Source: Planctomycetota bacterium (lineage in GTDB: Bacteria > Planctomycetota > UBA1135). Taken from it: a stretch of 64,000 nucleotides of DNA. The translations under genes were made by a program, and so were the position numbers. The first letter of the stretch is position 1. Each line of letters starts with the position of its first letter. Shown one piece after another: positions 26,831 to 35,039 of the stretch. The notes below the pieces were generated by a model. That model did no database searches, was not told the origin of the DNA, and worked only from the letters and a program-made list of their open reading frames with translations. The stretch covers positions 1-64,000 of the forward strand of contig JAJRZS010000067.1 in assembly GCA_024275135.1 (NCBI GenBank), given 5' to 3'.

Positions 26831-27798
26831 TGAAAACACTTTGGCTTACCGGTGCTGACGGCTTTGTCGGTGGCTGGTTGCGGGGTGTTTTAGATCGACA
26901 GCAAAGCCCCTGGCTTGCCCTGGGTTTGGTGCTGCCGCCAGGGGCGTCAGAGGAACAATATGCTCCATTGGATTTAGCGCAGTGGGCGCAAAACCCGAGC
27001 CCCCCCAGCCTTGAGGTTTGGGATTCCTTGCCCGCTCCCAGTGGTCTCATTCATTTGGCCGCCCTTTCCGCTCCTCCTGTATGCGAGGCCAATCCAGAGC
27101 TTGCCCAGGCCATCAATGTGGATGGCCCACGCAATTTTTATCAACAATTTCTGCAGCGGTGGCCGGATTGTCCTATTATCCATGTGTCCTCTGGTCATGT
27201 TTACCGGCCTTCCACCCAACCCCTATCGGAAGAGGAAATCCTTGAGCCGGTGAATGTCTATGGCGCAACCAAACTGGCTGGCGAAGCCATGGCCATGGAA
27301 TTTCAAAAATCTGGCCACCGTATCAGCGTAGTGCGTCCTTTTAATCACACGGGTGCTGGCCAAAGCCCCAATTTTGCCCTTCCTTCTTTCGCCATGCGCC
27401 TTGCTTCGTTAGAAGCTAAGGGTGGCGGCGTGTTGAAAGTGGGGCGCTTGGATGCCGTCCGTGATTTTTTGCATGTACGCGATGTTGTGAACACCTACTT
27501 GGCGTTGTTGAAGCATGCTGGCGAAGTGGATTTAATGAATATTTGCTCTGGCCAAGGTGTGGTGATTGGCGATTTGCTCAATCGTTTACTGCAGCGCTTT
27601 GACGCCTCGGTGAAAGTCGAGCAAGATGCCGAGCGCCTGCGTGGTGCGGCCGATGCCAATATGTTGGTGGGTGACCCCTCACGCTTGAAAAAGCTGTTGG
27701 GTTATGTGCCTTCTCTGGATGTGGATGCATTGCTTGATGAACTTGCTGCCGATGCACGTCAGCGGGTGGCTTCTGGAGAAAGTTTGGAGTTGGCTTAG
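26830..27798 (+). CDS. rmd: GDP-4-keto-6-deoxymannose reductase-like epimerase
   Basis: 322 residues. Extended SDR fold: WLTGADGFVGGWLRGVL at the N-terminus, LIHLAALSAPP, VSSGHVY, YGATKLAGEAMAME (catalytic Tyr and Lys) and RPFNHTGAGQSPNFALPSF, the last being characteristic of Rmd. Together with the preceding Gmd it should make GDP-D-rhamnose. GDP-fucose synthase is the alternative but has a different active-site pattern. The start overlaps the Gmd stop by one base. Confidence 0.85.
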   Translation: MKTLWLTGADGFVGGWLRGVLDRQQSPWLALGLVLPPGASEEQYAPLDLAQWAQNPSPPSLEVWDSLPAPSGLIHLAALSAPPVCEANPELAQAINVDGPRNFYQQFLQRWPDCPIIHVSSGHVYRPSTQPLSEEEILEPVNVYGATKLAGEAMAMEFQKSGHRISVVRPFNHTGAGQSPNFALPSFAMRLASLEAKGGGVLKVGRLDAVRDFLHVRDVVNTYLALLKHAGEVDLMNICSGQGVVIGDLLNRLLQRFDASVKVEQDAERLRGAADANMLVGDPSRLKKLLGYVPSLDVDALLDELAADARQRVASGESLELA

Positions 27799-27800
27799 TG

Positions 27801-28892
27801 ATGAACGTTGTCCTGGCCCATGATTTCATTCGCCATGGCGGGGCAGATAAGGTGCTTGAGCATTTTCATGCGATGTGGCCCGAGGCCCCTGTCTACACCT
27901 TGTTGGCGGAGGAACTGCCGCAGTATAAGGGTTGGGACATTCGTTCCTCTTGGTTGCAAGGAAAGATTCCGCCAAGGCGTTATCGTTGGCCACTGCCTTT
28001 GTTTCCGGGGATGGTGGATCGACTTTCAAAGAAAATTGACTGGGATGGAGTGGAATTGTTGATTTCATCTTCCGTTTCCTTTATGAAAAACCTGAAGACA
28101 CCAGAGGGAATTCCTCATCTTTGCTACATCTATCGACCGGCGATGTTTGCCTATGATCGGGAGGATATGTTTCTATCGGGATATCCGCCGTTGGCCCGCC
28201 CTGTTTTGCGTCGGGTTACCAAAAATTTTCGCCGTTGGGATCAAGCCAACAAAAACAACCCTGATTTGTATGTTTCCATCTCCCACTATGTGGCAGACAT
28301 GGTGCGAAAAGCCTATGGCAAGGAATCCAAAGTCATCTATCCGCCGGTGAATTTAGATCCTTATCAAAAGGCTGCCGTAGGCGTGGAGCCAGGCGATTAT
28401 TACTTCACAGCCTTGCGTTTGGAGGGTTACAAGCGCGTGGATTTGGTGGTGGAGGCCTGCAGTCGGCTTGGTTTGCCGTTGAAAGTTGCCGGCACTGGCC
28501 CCATGTTGGAGGCGTTGCGCGCGCAAGCAGGATCAACAGTGGAGATATTGGGTTTTGTTTCCGATCAAGAGATGTTTGAACTGGTGGCGGGATGCCGAGC
28601 TTTTGTATTTCCTCCTGAAGAGGATTTTGGCATTGCTCCGGTTGAAGCTTTGGCTGCCGGACGACCCGTAGTTGCTCTCGGCAAGGGCGGCACCTTGGAA
28701 ACCGTCATTGATGGTGAAACCGGAGTTCATTTTCCTGTCCAGAAAGTGGAGGCGGTAATGGAAGCCATCCGCAGGGCTGAGGAGATTGCTTGGGATAGCG
28801 CCAAAATCCAAGAGTCAGCACATAGGTTTTCGGAATCGGCCTTCCGCAAAAATTTTCTGGCTCTGGCCCAAGAGATGGTCGAGGCTTGTTAG
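27801..28892 (+). CDS. Glycosyltransferase family 4
   Basis: 363 residues from ATG 27801, two bases after the reductase stop. GT-B fold: N-terminal NVVLAHDFIRHGGADKVLEHF and a C-terminal GT4 nucleotide-sugar domain with FTALRLEGYKRVDLVVEACSRL, VAGTGPM and the E-x7-E motif in FPPEEDFGIAPVEALAAGRP. It is closest in outline to rhamnosyl/mannosyl transferases. It probably uses the GDP-deoxyhexose produced by the two preceding enzymes to build a surface glycan at the cytosolic membrane face. Confidence 0.9.
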   Translation: MNVVLAHDFIRHGGADKVLEHFHAMWPEAPVYTLLAEELPQYKGWDIRSSWLQGKIPPRRYRWPLPLFPGMVDRLSKKIDWDGVELLISSSVSFMKNLKTPEGIPHLCYIYRPAMFAYDREDMFLSGYPPLARPVLRRVTKNFRRWDQANKNNPDLYVSISHYVADMVRKAYGKESKVIYPPVNLDPYQKAAVGVEPGDYYFTALRLEGYKRVDLVVEACSRLGLPLKVAGTGPMLEALRAQAGSTVEILGFVSDQEMFELVAGCRAFVFPPEEDFGIAPVEALAAGRPVVALGKGGTLETVIDGETGVHFPVQKVEAVMEAIRRAEEIAWDSAKIQESAHRFSESAFRKNFLALAQEMVEAC

Positions 28893-28903
28893 ATTGTTTG
28901 AGC

Positions 28904-29776
28904 ATGAAAACGTTTCTGGTCTTTTCGTTAGTTGCCCTTAGTGCGGGTACTGTTGCGCAAAATCCGTTTGATGACGTCAAAGTGGAGAGCTCTACAGTGG
29001 CTGGTGCTATCCACATGCTGCATGCCGTTGGAGGCAACATCAGTTTGTCTGTTGGCAAAGATGGAGTATTGATGGTAGATTGCCAATTTGCAGAGTTGGA
29101 ACAAAAAAATCGCAAAGCCATCGCTGATTTGAGCAAGGAAAAACCGCGTTATCTCATCAATACGCATTGGCAAGGTGACCACACCGGTGCCAACCTTGGG
29201 TTCGGTCAGGATGCCACTATTCTTGCTCAGGAGAACGTGCGTCAGAGGTTGCAAATAGGTGGCCGAGGCAAAGGGCCTGCTCCAGAGGGTGCTTTGCCGG
29301 TTATCACCTTTAAGCAAGAACTAAAAATAAATTTTAATGATGAGGAAGTGAAGCTTATCCATCTGCCCCATGGTCATACCGATGGGGATACGGTGGTGAT
29401 TTTTCATGGCTCCAAGGTTGTCCATGTTGGGGATTACCTTTTTGTGGATATGTTCCCATTTATCGACTTAGAAAGTGGCGGCAGCGTGGATGGCTATATC
29501 CAAAATGTGGATTGGATTTTGCAAGAAATCCCACGAGACTGGGAAATTATTCCTGGGCATGGAGCTTTAGCTTCTTATAAAGACTTGCAGCATTTTTCTC
29601 AGATGTTGCATCAAACTTCTGAGTTGGTTCAACAATCCATTGATTCAGGAAAAACCCGAAGTCAAGTTGTGGAAGCAGGTCTTCCTTCCCAATGGGATAG
29701 CTGGTCTTGGGATTTTATTTCCACCAAAACCTGGTTGGAAACCCTTTATGACGGTTTGACTGTAGCTGCAGATTGA
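28904..29776 (+). CDS. Exported metallo-beta-lactamase-fold hydrolase with H-to-Q change in the metal motif
   Basis: 290 residues from ATG 28904. Signal peptide (MKTFLVFSLVALSAGTVA) then an MBL fold. The metal motif, usually THxHxDHTGG, reads NTHWQGDHTGAN, so the second His is Gln while the first His, the Asp and the last His are kept. Other ligands are present: LPHGHTDGD, HVGDYLF and IPGHGALAS. Relatives include periplasmic SoxH-like and cyclase-like hydrolases. The change may alter the first zinc site. Its 3' end overlaps the convergent lipoprotein gene by 31 bases. Confidence 0.87.
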   Translation: MKTFLVFSLVALSAGTVAQNPFDDVKVESSTVAGAIHMLHAVGGNISLSVGKDGVLMVDCQFAELEQKNRKAIADLSKEKPRYLINTHWQGDHTGANLGFGQDATILAQENVRQRLQIGGRGKGPAPEGALPVITFKQELKINFNDEEVKLIHLPHGHTDGDTVVIFHGSKVVHVGDYLFVDMFPFIDLESGGSVDGYIQNVDWILQEIPRDWEIIPGHGALASYKDLQHFSQMLHQTSELVQQSIDSGKTRSQVVEAGLPSQWDSWSWDFISTKTWLETLYDGLTVAAD

Positions 29777-30402
29777 CTTGCCCGTGGGGCTTTGAGCTGA
29801 AAGCTGCCATTATGTTGGGGTTGGGGGAACTCTTCGATTAGCTCCTTTAGGAAGAGTTGAATAAGCCCCATTAAGTCGGCGCTACGGTCCAAAATCTTCA
29901 GTGTTCCTTGCCACAGCAAAGTGCCATCCGCTGTGGAGAAGCGGAGGTCGAGCTGATGAGAATAGGCAGGGATGGAGCGCGCGGGCACTCGATAAGGTGT
30001 CGACTGCCAAGTACCTGGATAATAAATGAGCAAGGGGTGCTGGTTGCCGTCGGCACCCAGGGAGTAGGCATAGCCAAAATATCCGGGATAAAGATAATGT
30101 CCCATTTCGTAATGGGCTGGAACTTGGATGGAAGATTCTTTCGATGAGGTTTCCACCTGAACGAGCATGTCGGAATCTTTTGTTTCAGTGAGACCTTTGC
30201 TCTGTAATAGGCTTCGTACTTCGCTGTAGATGGCTTGGTCTCTTAATGGATGGGAAGACTCACGATTAGCTTCGTATTGAAAGCTATGGATGGTTTCTAC
30301 CTCCAATTGAGGGTTGGCATAGGCTTCAAGTGAAGCTCGCACCCAACCTGGGCCGGAGCAGGAGCTGAAAAGGAGGAGGAGAAGGGCGAGGATTAGCTGC
30401 AT
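29746..30402 (-). CDS. DUF4136-like lipoprotein
   Basis: 218 residues from ATG 30402 (a TTG three codons upstream is possible). Signal MQLILALLLLLFSSC with lipobox FSSC. The mature domain begins TIHSFQYEANRESSHPLRDQ and includes SKGLTETKDSDMLVQVETSS, the layout of DUF4136-type lipoproteins (small periplasmic domains of unknown role), but I am not certain of the family. Last gene of the minus-strand operon that begins with the decarboxylase. Confidence 0.65.
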   Translation of the reverse strand: MQLILALLLLLFSSCSGPGWVRASLEAYANPQLEVETIHSFQYEANRESSHPLRDQAIYSEVRSLLQSKGLTETKDSDMLVQVETSSKESSIQVPAHYEMGHYLYPGYFGYAYSLGADGNQHPLLIYYPGTWQSTPYRVPARSIPAYSHQLDLRFSTADGTLLWQGTLKILDRSADLMGLIQLFLKELIEEFPQPQHNGSFQLKAPRASQSAATVKPS

Positions 30403-31064
30403 GCGTTCCAAGCGGGCATTTTCGCGAGTAATTCCTTGGCCGCTACCTCCGCTTCGGCGCGTTCCATTTTTTGCATATTCATAAAATACCCTTGAATTGT
30501 TCCTTTCAAAACTTCTTCGTAAGGCTTCAATTTTCCGGAACCGTCCGTGCAGTAGTCACAATACATGTCGCCAGGTTTGGCATCGGTGAGGGGCATGCTA
30601 CAGCTTTGGCACTTCTCCATCGCCACAGGAGTGTAAAACACCAAGCGGTAACCGGTTGGGTCTTGGATACCAAAATCGCGGAGGCCATAAAATTGGGTGT
30701 TAGGCTTGGTTGCAGGTCTGCCACCTTGGCTGCAAATGCGTTGATAGAAACTGTCTACATCCTCAACTTGAAAGTAGAACAAGGCGCCGATGCCAGGCTT
30801 GCCCATTTGCCACTCTTTAGCCATCACTAGGTGCCACGCTTGTTCCTCTGGGTTGCTGGCACAAGAGGACTCCATGTTGTTCGGATCTTGTGGCGCCCCA
30901 ATCATCATAGATTGGCCATTGAGGATTAGGTTGGCCCAAATGGGTTCATCACCTTCGGGCCAGGCCTCTTCCACCTCAAATCCACAAATGCCAACATAAA
31001 ATTCCAGAGCAGCCTTCATGTTGGCTGTGGTGAGCATGATGGTGTTGGGCGAGGAATCGTTCAT
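30393..31064 (-). CDS. VOC (glyoxalase-like) protein with C-terminal zinc ribbon
   Basis: 223 residues. N-terminal VOC domain (IMLTTANMKAALEFYVGICG; FYQRICSQGGRPATKP; FGIQDPTGYRLVFYTP, about 8-145) followed by a zinc ribbon (EKCQSCSMPL and MYCDYCTDGSGKL, about 150-180) of the kind usually seen as a separate 'putative zinc ribbon' protein, and a helical tail. The fusion of the two is unusual. ATGA overlap with the upstream transporter gene. The function is unknown; VOC proteins bind a metal and small ligands. Confidence 0.8.
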   Translation of the reverse strand: MNDSSPNTIMLTTANMKAALEFYVGICGFEVEEAWPEGDEPIWANLILNGQSMMIGAPQDPNNMESSCASNPEEQAWHLVMAKEWQMGKPGIGALFYFQVEDVDSFYQRICSQGGRPATKPNTQFYGLRDFGIQDPTGYRLVFYTPVAMEKCQSCSMPLTDAKPGDMYCDYCTDGSGKLKPYEEVLKGTIQGYFMNMQKMERAEAEVAAKELLAKMPAWNACS

Positions 31065-32341
31065 GTCCGCAGGTTAGCACGCCGCGCAAGCCATAGGGTT
31101 TGCACGATGCCGCCGCAGGTGAAGGCCGAGATGGCGGCCAGAATTCCGGGGAAGCGGCCCCAAGCCACCACGAGTTGGAGGCCAAGAAGGGCGCAGACCA
31201 CATAAATGGCAACAGCCTCGGTGACCCCGCGCGTGCGCTTGGCATGGACCAGGCGACCTTGAAACAGGCTTTGCAAAGCTTGGTAAGCCGGCATGAGCAT
31301 GGCAAACAATAGGGCCGTTGCGCAAAGTTTGGCTAGATCGGGGCTTAGGTGATAAACCCCTTGCAGCAAATGATCGGCTAGGGGGGTGCAGGCGATGAGG
31401 GCCAGAAGCCCGGAGGTGCAAAACCCAAGAGTGAGAGCAAAACGGGTGAGGGCCGGGCGCGCACCGGGCTGATCAAGTTGGGCCACCACCACTTCATTGA
31501 AGGCAAAGCCCGTGCTGCGGGTGAAGAAAACGATGGCATGAACGACCTGCCAGGCAGCGAGTGATAACTCCGCTTGCGGCATGCGACTCATGGCTGCTGA
31601 ACCTGCAGGGCCGATAAAAAGCGTAAGCAGTGGCGTCATCGCCAAGGGCAGATAAAAGCGCAAAAATTCGCCACTGTGGAGTTCTTTGTGAGTGGCGGTG
31701 GGGGGCATTTTGCAGCGGAGGATGGGGCCGACCGCCCAGCGGGCAAACAGAGCTTCAGCGATTACGCCTGCGGAAATGGCGGCAGTGCCAACGACAATGC
31801 CGGGAAAATGTTGGCTTGCGCGCAGAATAGTGAGGACGCTGAGCAGAACGGATAGGCGAACCATGGTGCCTAGGAATACCCAGCGGGAGCGTCCAAAGCG
31901 AATGAGAACCCCTTGCAAGAACCGTCTATAGGCAATGGCTGCAGTCCAGGGAGTGAGAATTTGCAGGCCTAATTGCCCGGGTTTTTGGATGTCTGCGGGG
32001 ACTCCAAGGAGGTTGCCGACCACCCAATCATAAAGCGGGGTAAAGGCAATCAGGATATGGAAAGCCGTCAATGCTGCGGAGGCTGTCCACATGAACCGGC
32101 GCACCTTGCGGTAGGTGGGCCAGTCCCGGCAAAGGGCCGTGGATGCGGCAAGCAACATGATGATGGGGCCTTCCACGACTAGAGCGATGGGGAAGGCGAT
32201 ACTGCCAAAGGCTGCAAGGTTCACTTGTTGCTCAGGCATATTGGCTACGAACCAAGTAAAGAGGGGGCCTTCCGCTCCCATCAATGCCCAGCTTGCGGCC
32301 AAGGGAAGCCACAACCGAAAAATCTGCCTTTGGCTTAGCAC
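31061..32341 (-). CDS. Polytopic membrane protein, MATE/MOP-like transporter
   Basis: 426 residues with roughly twelve hydrophobic helices arranged as two similar halves, each starting with an FLRFYLPLAMTPL or FRLWLPLAASWAL segment. That repeated start and the helix count fit the MOP superfamily (MATE or ANK-like transporters). No closer assignment is possible by eye. Placed between a PLP decarboxylase and the VOC protein with overlapping ends on both sides, it may export the decarboxylase product or another small amine; this is inference. Confidence 0.7.
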   Translation of the reverse strand: MLSQRQIFRLWLPLAASWALMGAEGPLFTWFVANMPEQQVNLAAFGSIAFPIALVVEGPIIMLLAASTALCRDWPTYRKVRRFMWTASAALTAFHILIAFTPLYDWVVGNLLGVPADIQKPGQLGLQILTPWTAAIAYRRFLQGVLIRFGRSRWVFLGTMVRLSVLLSVLTILRASQHFPGIVVGTAAISAGVIAEALFARWAVGPILRCKMPPTATHKELHSGEFLRFYLPLAMTPLLTLFIGPAGSAAMSRMPQAELSLAAWQVVHAIVFFTRSTGFAFNEVVVAQLDQPGARPALTRFALTLGFCTSGLLALIACTPLADHLLQGVYHLSPDLAKLCATALLFAMLMPAYQALQSLFQGRLVHAKRTRGVTEAVAIYVVCALLGLQLVVAWGRFPGILAAISAFTCGGIVQTLWLARRANLRT

Positions 32342-33738
32342 CGAATATGCGGCGAGAGGGATGTTGGGGTGGAGATGGAAAGGATGTTGTCAAATAAACA
32401 GTCGAGGTCGGAGGTTTTGATGGCAGGGTTTACAGTGACCAGGCGCATCACATCTTCGCCGAAGACTTTGCCATAACCAATCATGGCTAAACCCTTTTCA
32501 TGTAGCTGTTGACAAATGTCCGGACTCTTCATGCCGTCAACGGTAAAACAAATTGTGGTGGATGCCGGCTCCAAACAAAGATGGAGGCGCGGCTCGGCCT
32601 GAATTCTTTGCACGGCATAGCGGCACAAAGCTAATTGACCTTCAATATGTTGGCTCCAGCCTTCATCCCCGAGTTGACGCCAAGCAGCCCAAAGTTTGAG
32701 GGTGTCATTGCGGCGCCCACATTGGATGGAACGAGTGCCGGGATTGAGGGTGGGGTCGTCCGTTTGAAACAAATAGTCGGCCGCTTCGTTGAGACTGTTT
32801 TGCAGAGCATGAGGGTTGCGAGTGAGAATCAAGGAACACATCAGGGGTACACCCATAGCTTTGTGCGCGTCCCAGGTCATCGAATCTGCGAGTTCAATGC
32901 CATCCAGATGTTTGCGCATGGATGGATGAAGCAGCATGGCTCCGCCGAAAGCTCCATCGACATGCAGCCAAACACCATGTTGCTGACAAACTTTTGCAAT
33001 TGCTCGGATAGGATCGAAACTGCCCATCACCGTGGTGCCTGCCGTGGCAATGACAGCGCAGGGAAGAATTCCATTTTTGATGTCGTCTTCGAGGGTGGCC
33101 TCCAATGCTTCAACGCACATCCGTCCCTCCTTATCCACCTCAATGGCGCGAACGAAATCGCGTCCGGTGCCAAGAATCCCTGCGTTTTTGCGTACCGAAT
33201 AATGCCCTTCGGTGGAGACGTAATAAGCCAATGGTTTCCCTTGTGAGCCAGTGTCGCGCATCTGTGGGAGGGCTTGATTGCGGCCGAGGAGCATGCCCAC
33301 CAAATTGGCCATAGAACCTCCAGGCACACCGATGCCATCGCCGTGGGGAAAGCCAGCAAAACAACACATACGCTTGACGACCTCTTGCTCGGCCAGCACC
33401 ATGGGGCCGGCAATTTTATAGGTGTACATGGAGACATTGAGTAGGCAGGATAGCCACTCGGCCGCAGTAGCGATGGGGATGCGGCCGGCAAAGAGTTGGT
33501 TGAAAAAGCGACCATCGCTGGTGCGGGGCGTGAGCTGCACCATGGCTTCGAGTTCGGCTAAAACCTGTTCTTGAGGTAAACCCTGTGGGCCTAGTGTCAA
33601 GGGCAACTGCTGGCGCAGCTGTTCGGGCTCAATGCGCGGCTGGGGCGGGGCTGCTTGTTCGGTGCACAATAGCTCCTCCGCAATCCGAAGTGCGGCTTGA
33701 AAAGGGGATTCCATGAGATTAGGCGTGGTGGAGCGCAT
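32335..33738 (-). CDS. Group II pyridoxal-dependent decarboxylase
   Basis: 467 residues. Type II amino-acid decarboxylase fold: SDGRFFNQLFAG, GVPGGSMANLVGMLLGRNQ, STEGHYSVRKNAGILG, IATAGTTVMGSFDPI, WLHVDGAFGGAMLL with the PLP Asp, and the Schiff-base Lys in SMTWDAHKAMGVPLMCS. It most resembles the cysteine-sulfinate/glutamate/aromatic amino-acid decarboxylase branch. The substrate cannot be decided from the sequence. First gene of the operon with the transporter, VOC protein and lipoprotein, divergent from the porin gene. Confidence 0.9.
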   Translation of the reverse strand: MRSTTPNLMESPFQAALRIAEELLCTEQAAPPQPRIEPEQLRQQLPLTLGPQGLPQEQVLAELEAMVQLTPRTSDGRFFNQLFAGRIPIATAAEWLSCLLNVSMYTYKIAGPMVLAEQEVVKRMCCFAGFPHGDGIGVPGGSMANLVGMLLGRNQALPQMRDTGSQGKPLAYYVSTEGHYSVRKNAGILGTGRDFVRAIEVDKEGRMCVEALEATLEDDIKNGILPCAVIATAGTTVMGSFDPIRAIAKVCQQHGVWLHVDGAFGGAMLLHPSMRKHLDGIELADSMTWDAHKAMGVPLMCSLILTRNPHALQNSLNEAADYLFQTDDPTLNPGTRSIQCGRRNDTLKLWAAWRQLGDEGWSQHIEGQLALCRYAVQRIQAEPRLHLCLEPASTTICFTVDGMKSPDICQQLHEKGLAMIGYGKVFGEDVMRLVTVNPAIKTSDLDCLFDNILSISTPTSLSPHIRC

Positions 33739-33871
33739 GTGCGCAGTGCTGATGGTCAGTGTAGCGCCAGAGGGAAATGCGGCTAAAGAAAGAATTTGAG
33801 TGATTTATATCGTTTTATGGCTCAAGCAAGTTTACTATTTCGCCTCCATCCGCTCGAATCGACCTCAACCC

Positions 33872-34969
33872 ATGTCTAGATTCTCTCTCCTCTTACCTCT
33901 TGCGGCAATGACTTTTGCGCTTGCTGCAACGTCCACCACTTCTGCCCAAGAAGAAACGAGCCGCTGGAAATTCGGTGGCGATTTTCGCTTGCGCGCCGAA
34001 TTCAACGACAACAACACCGGAGTTTCCGATCGCCACCGCCAGCGCATGCGTTTTCGTTTTGGCGGCACCTACATGGTGAATGAGGAAATTACAGTTGGTG
34101 TTCGTTTGAGAACGGGCAACCCAGACGATCCGAAAAACCCATATCAGGATTTAGGCAAAGTGTTCAACAGCTTCGATTTGAACCTGGATCGGTTGTATGT
34201 GCGCTTTCGTACCAAAGCGGTCAAAGGAGTCACTTTGTGGGGCGGAAAATTTGACAACCCAATCTACCGCAACCCAATTTACGGGGAGTTAGTGTGGGAT
34301 GCCGACTTACAACCAGAAGGCTTTGCCGTGCAGTTTGCTTCCCAAGGCAAAGGCAAAGATCATTTTGGTGCAGTGCTTGGTCAATACGCCGTGCTCGAGC
34401 AAAGTGCTGCTGCTGACGCCTGGGCTACGTTGGCAGGCGTTGATTTTGCGAAATCCACATCCTCCAACCAACATTTGTCGGGTGGTGTGAGCTACACCTT
34501 CTTTGGCGACCTCACGCCTACAGGCAGTACCGCTATCACTGGAGATTTCCGCGGGAATTCCATGACTGGTACCGAGCCCTCTTCTGACTTTGGCATTGTG
34601 GATGCCATTTTGGCTTATCACATGGAGCATGTGGTTTTCTCCGGTGAAGTCATCAACAATGTTCGTGCAGCCAGCGGCATTGGCAACACGGGCGCGGCAG
34701 TTGGTGCTGCGGTGCAAACTGGAGCTGGCAAGTTCTATTACCAATACTCCACCATTGAACAAGATGCGGTGCTGACCGTGGTGTCGCAGGACGATTTCTT
34801 GAAAGCCACCAACTTCAACACTCATATGGTTGGCTGGAAGAAAAAGCTAAGCGACCGTGTTGGCCTTCATATTTGGTTGATGGCTTCCGAGCCCAATGAG
34901 TTGCTGCCTGGAACGGTGGACGAAATGGTCTATCGTTTCCGCATCGACTTTAATGTCACCCTCGGTTAA
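33872..34969 (+). CDS. Outer-membrane porin-like beta-barrel protein
   Basis: 365 residues from ATG 33872. Signal peptide (MSRFSLLLPLAAMTFALAAT... ending near TSAQ), then alternating amphipathic strands typical of a 'putative porin' barrel: WKFGGDFRLRAEFND, MRFRFGGTYMVNEEI, VTLWGGKFDNPIYRNP, and a final strand ending RFRIDFNVTLG. The protein probably forms an outer-membrane pore. Monocistronic; the gene ends 11 bases before a strong terminator. Confidence 0.82.
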   Translation: MSRFSLLLPLAAMTFALAATSTTSAQEETSRWKFGGDFRLRAEFNDNNTGVSDRHRQRMRFRFGGTYMVNEEITVGVRLRTGNPDDPKNPYQDLGKVFNSFDLNLDRLYVRFRTKAVKGVTLWGGKFDNPIYRNPIYGELVWDADLQPEGFAVQFASQGKGKDHFGAVLGQYAVLEQSAAADAWATLAGVDFAKSTSSNQHLSGGVSYTFFGDLTPTGSTAITGDFRGNSMTGTEPSSDFGIVDAILAYHMEHVVFSGEVINNVRAASGIGNTGAAVGAAVQTGAGKFYYQYSTIEQDAVLTVVSQDDFLKATNFNTHMVGWKKKLSDRVGLHIWLMASEPNELLPGTVDEMVYRFRIDFNVTLG

Positions 34970-34980
34970 ACACCCAAATA

Positions 34981-35018
34981 AAAAACCGTCCGCATCCTTA
35001 GGGTGCGGACGGTTTTTT
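34981..35018. terminator. Bidirectional intrinsic terminator
   Basis: CCGTCCGCATCC pairs with GGGTGCGGACGG around a TTA loop (34986-35012), with a run of A before and of T after, so it works for both strands. It lies 11 bases after the porin stop and 22 bases after the TAA at 35040 of the convergent selenoprotein candidate. Its position fits the longer, read-through end of that gene. Confidence 0.93.
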
Positions 35019-35039
35019 CTGTTGTGTTGTCGGGTGGGC

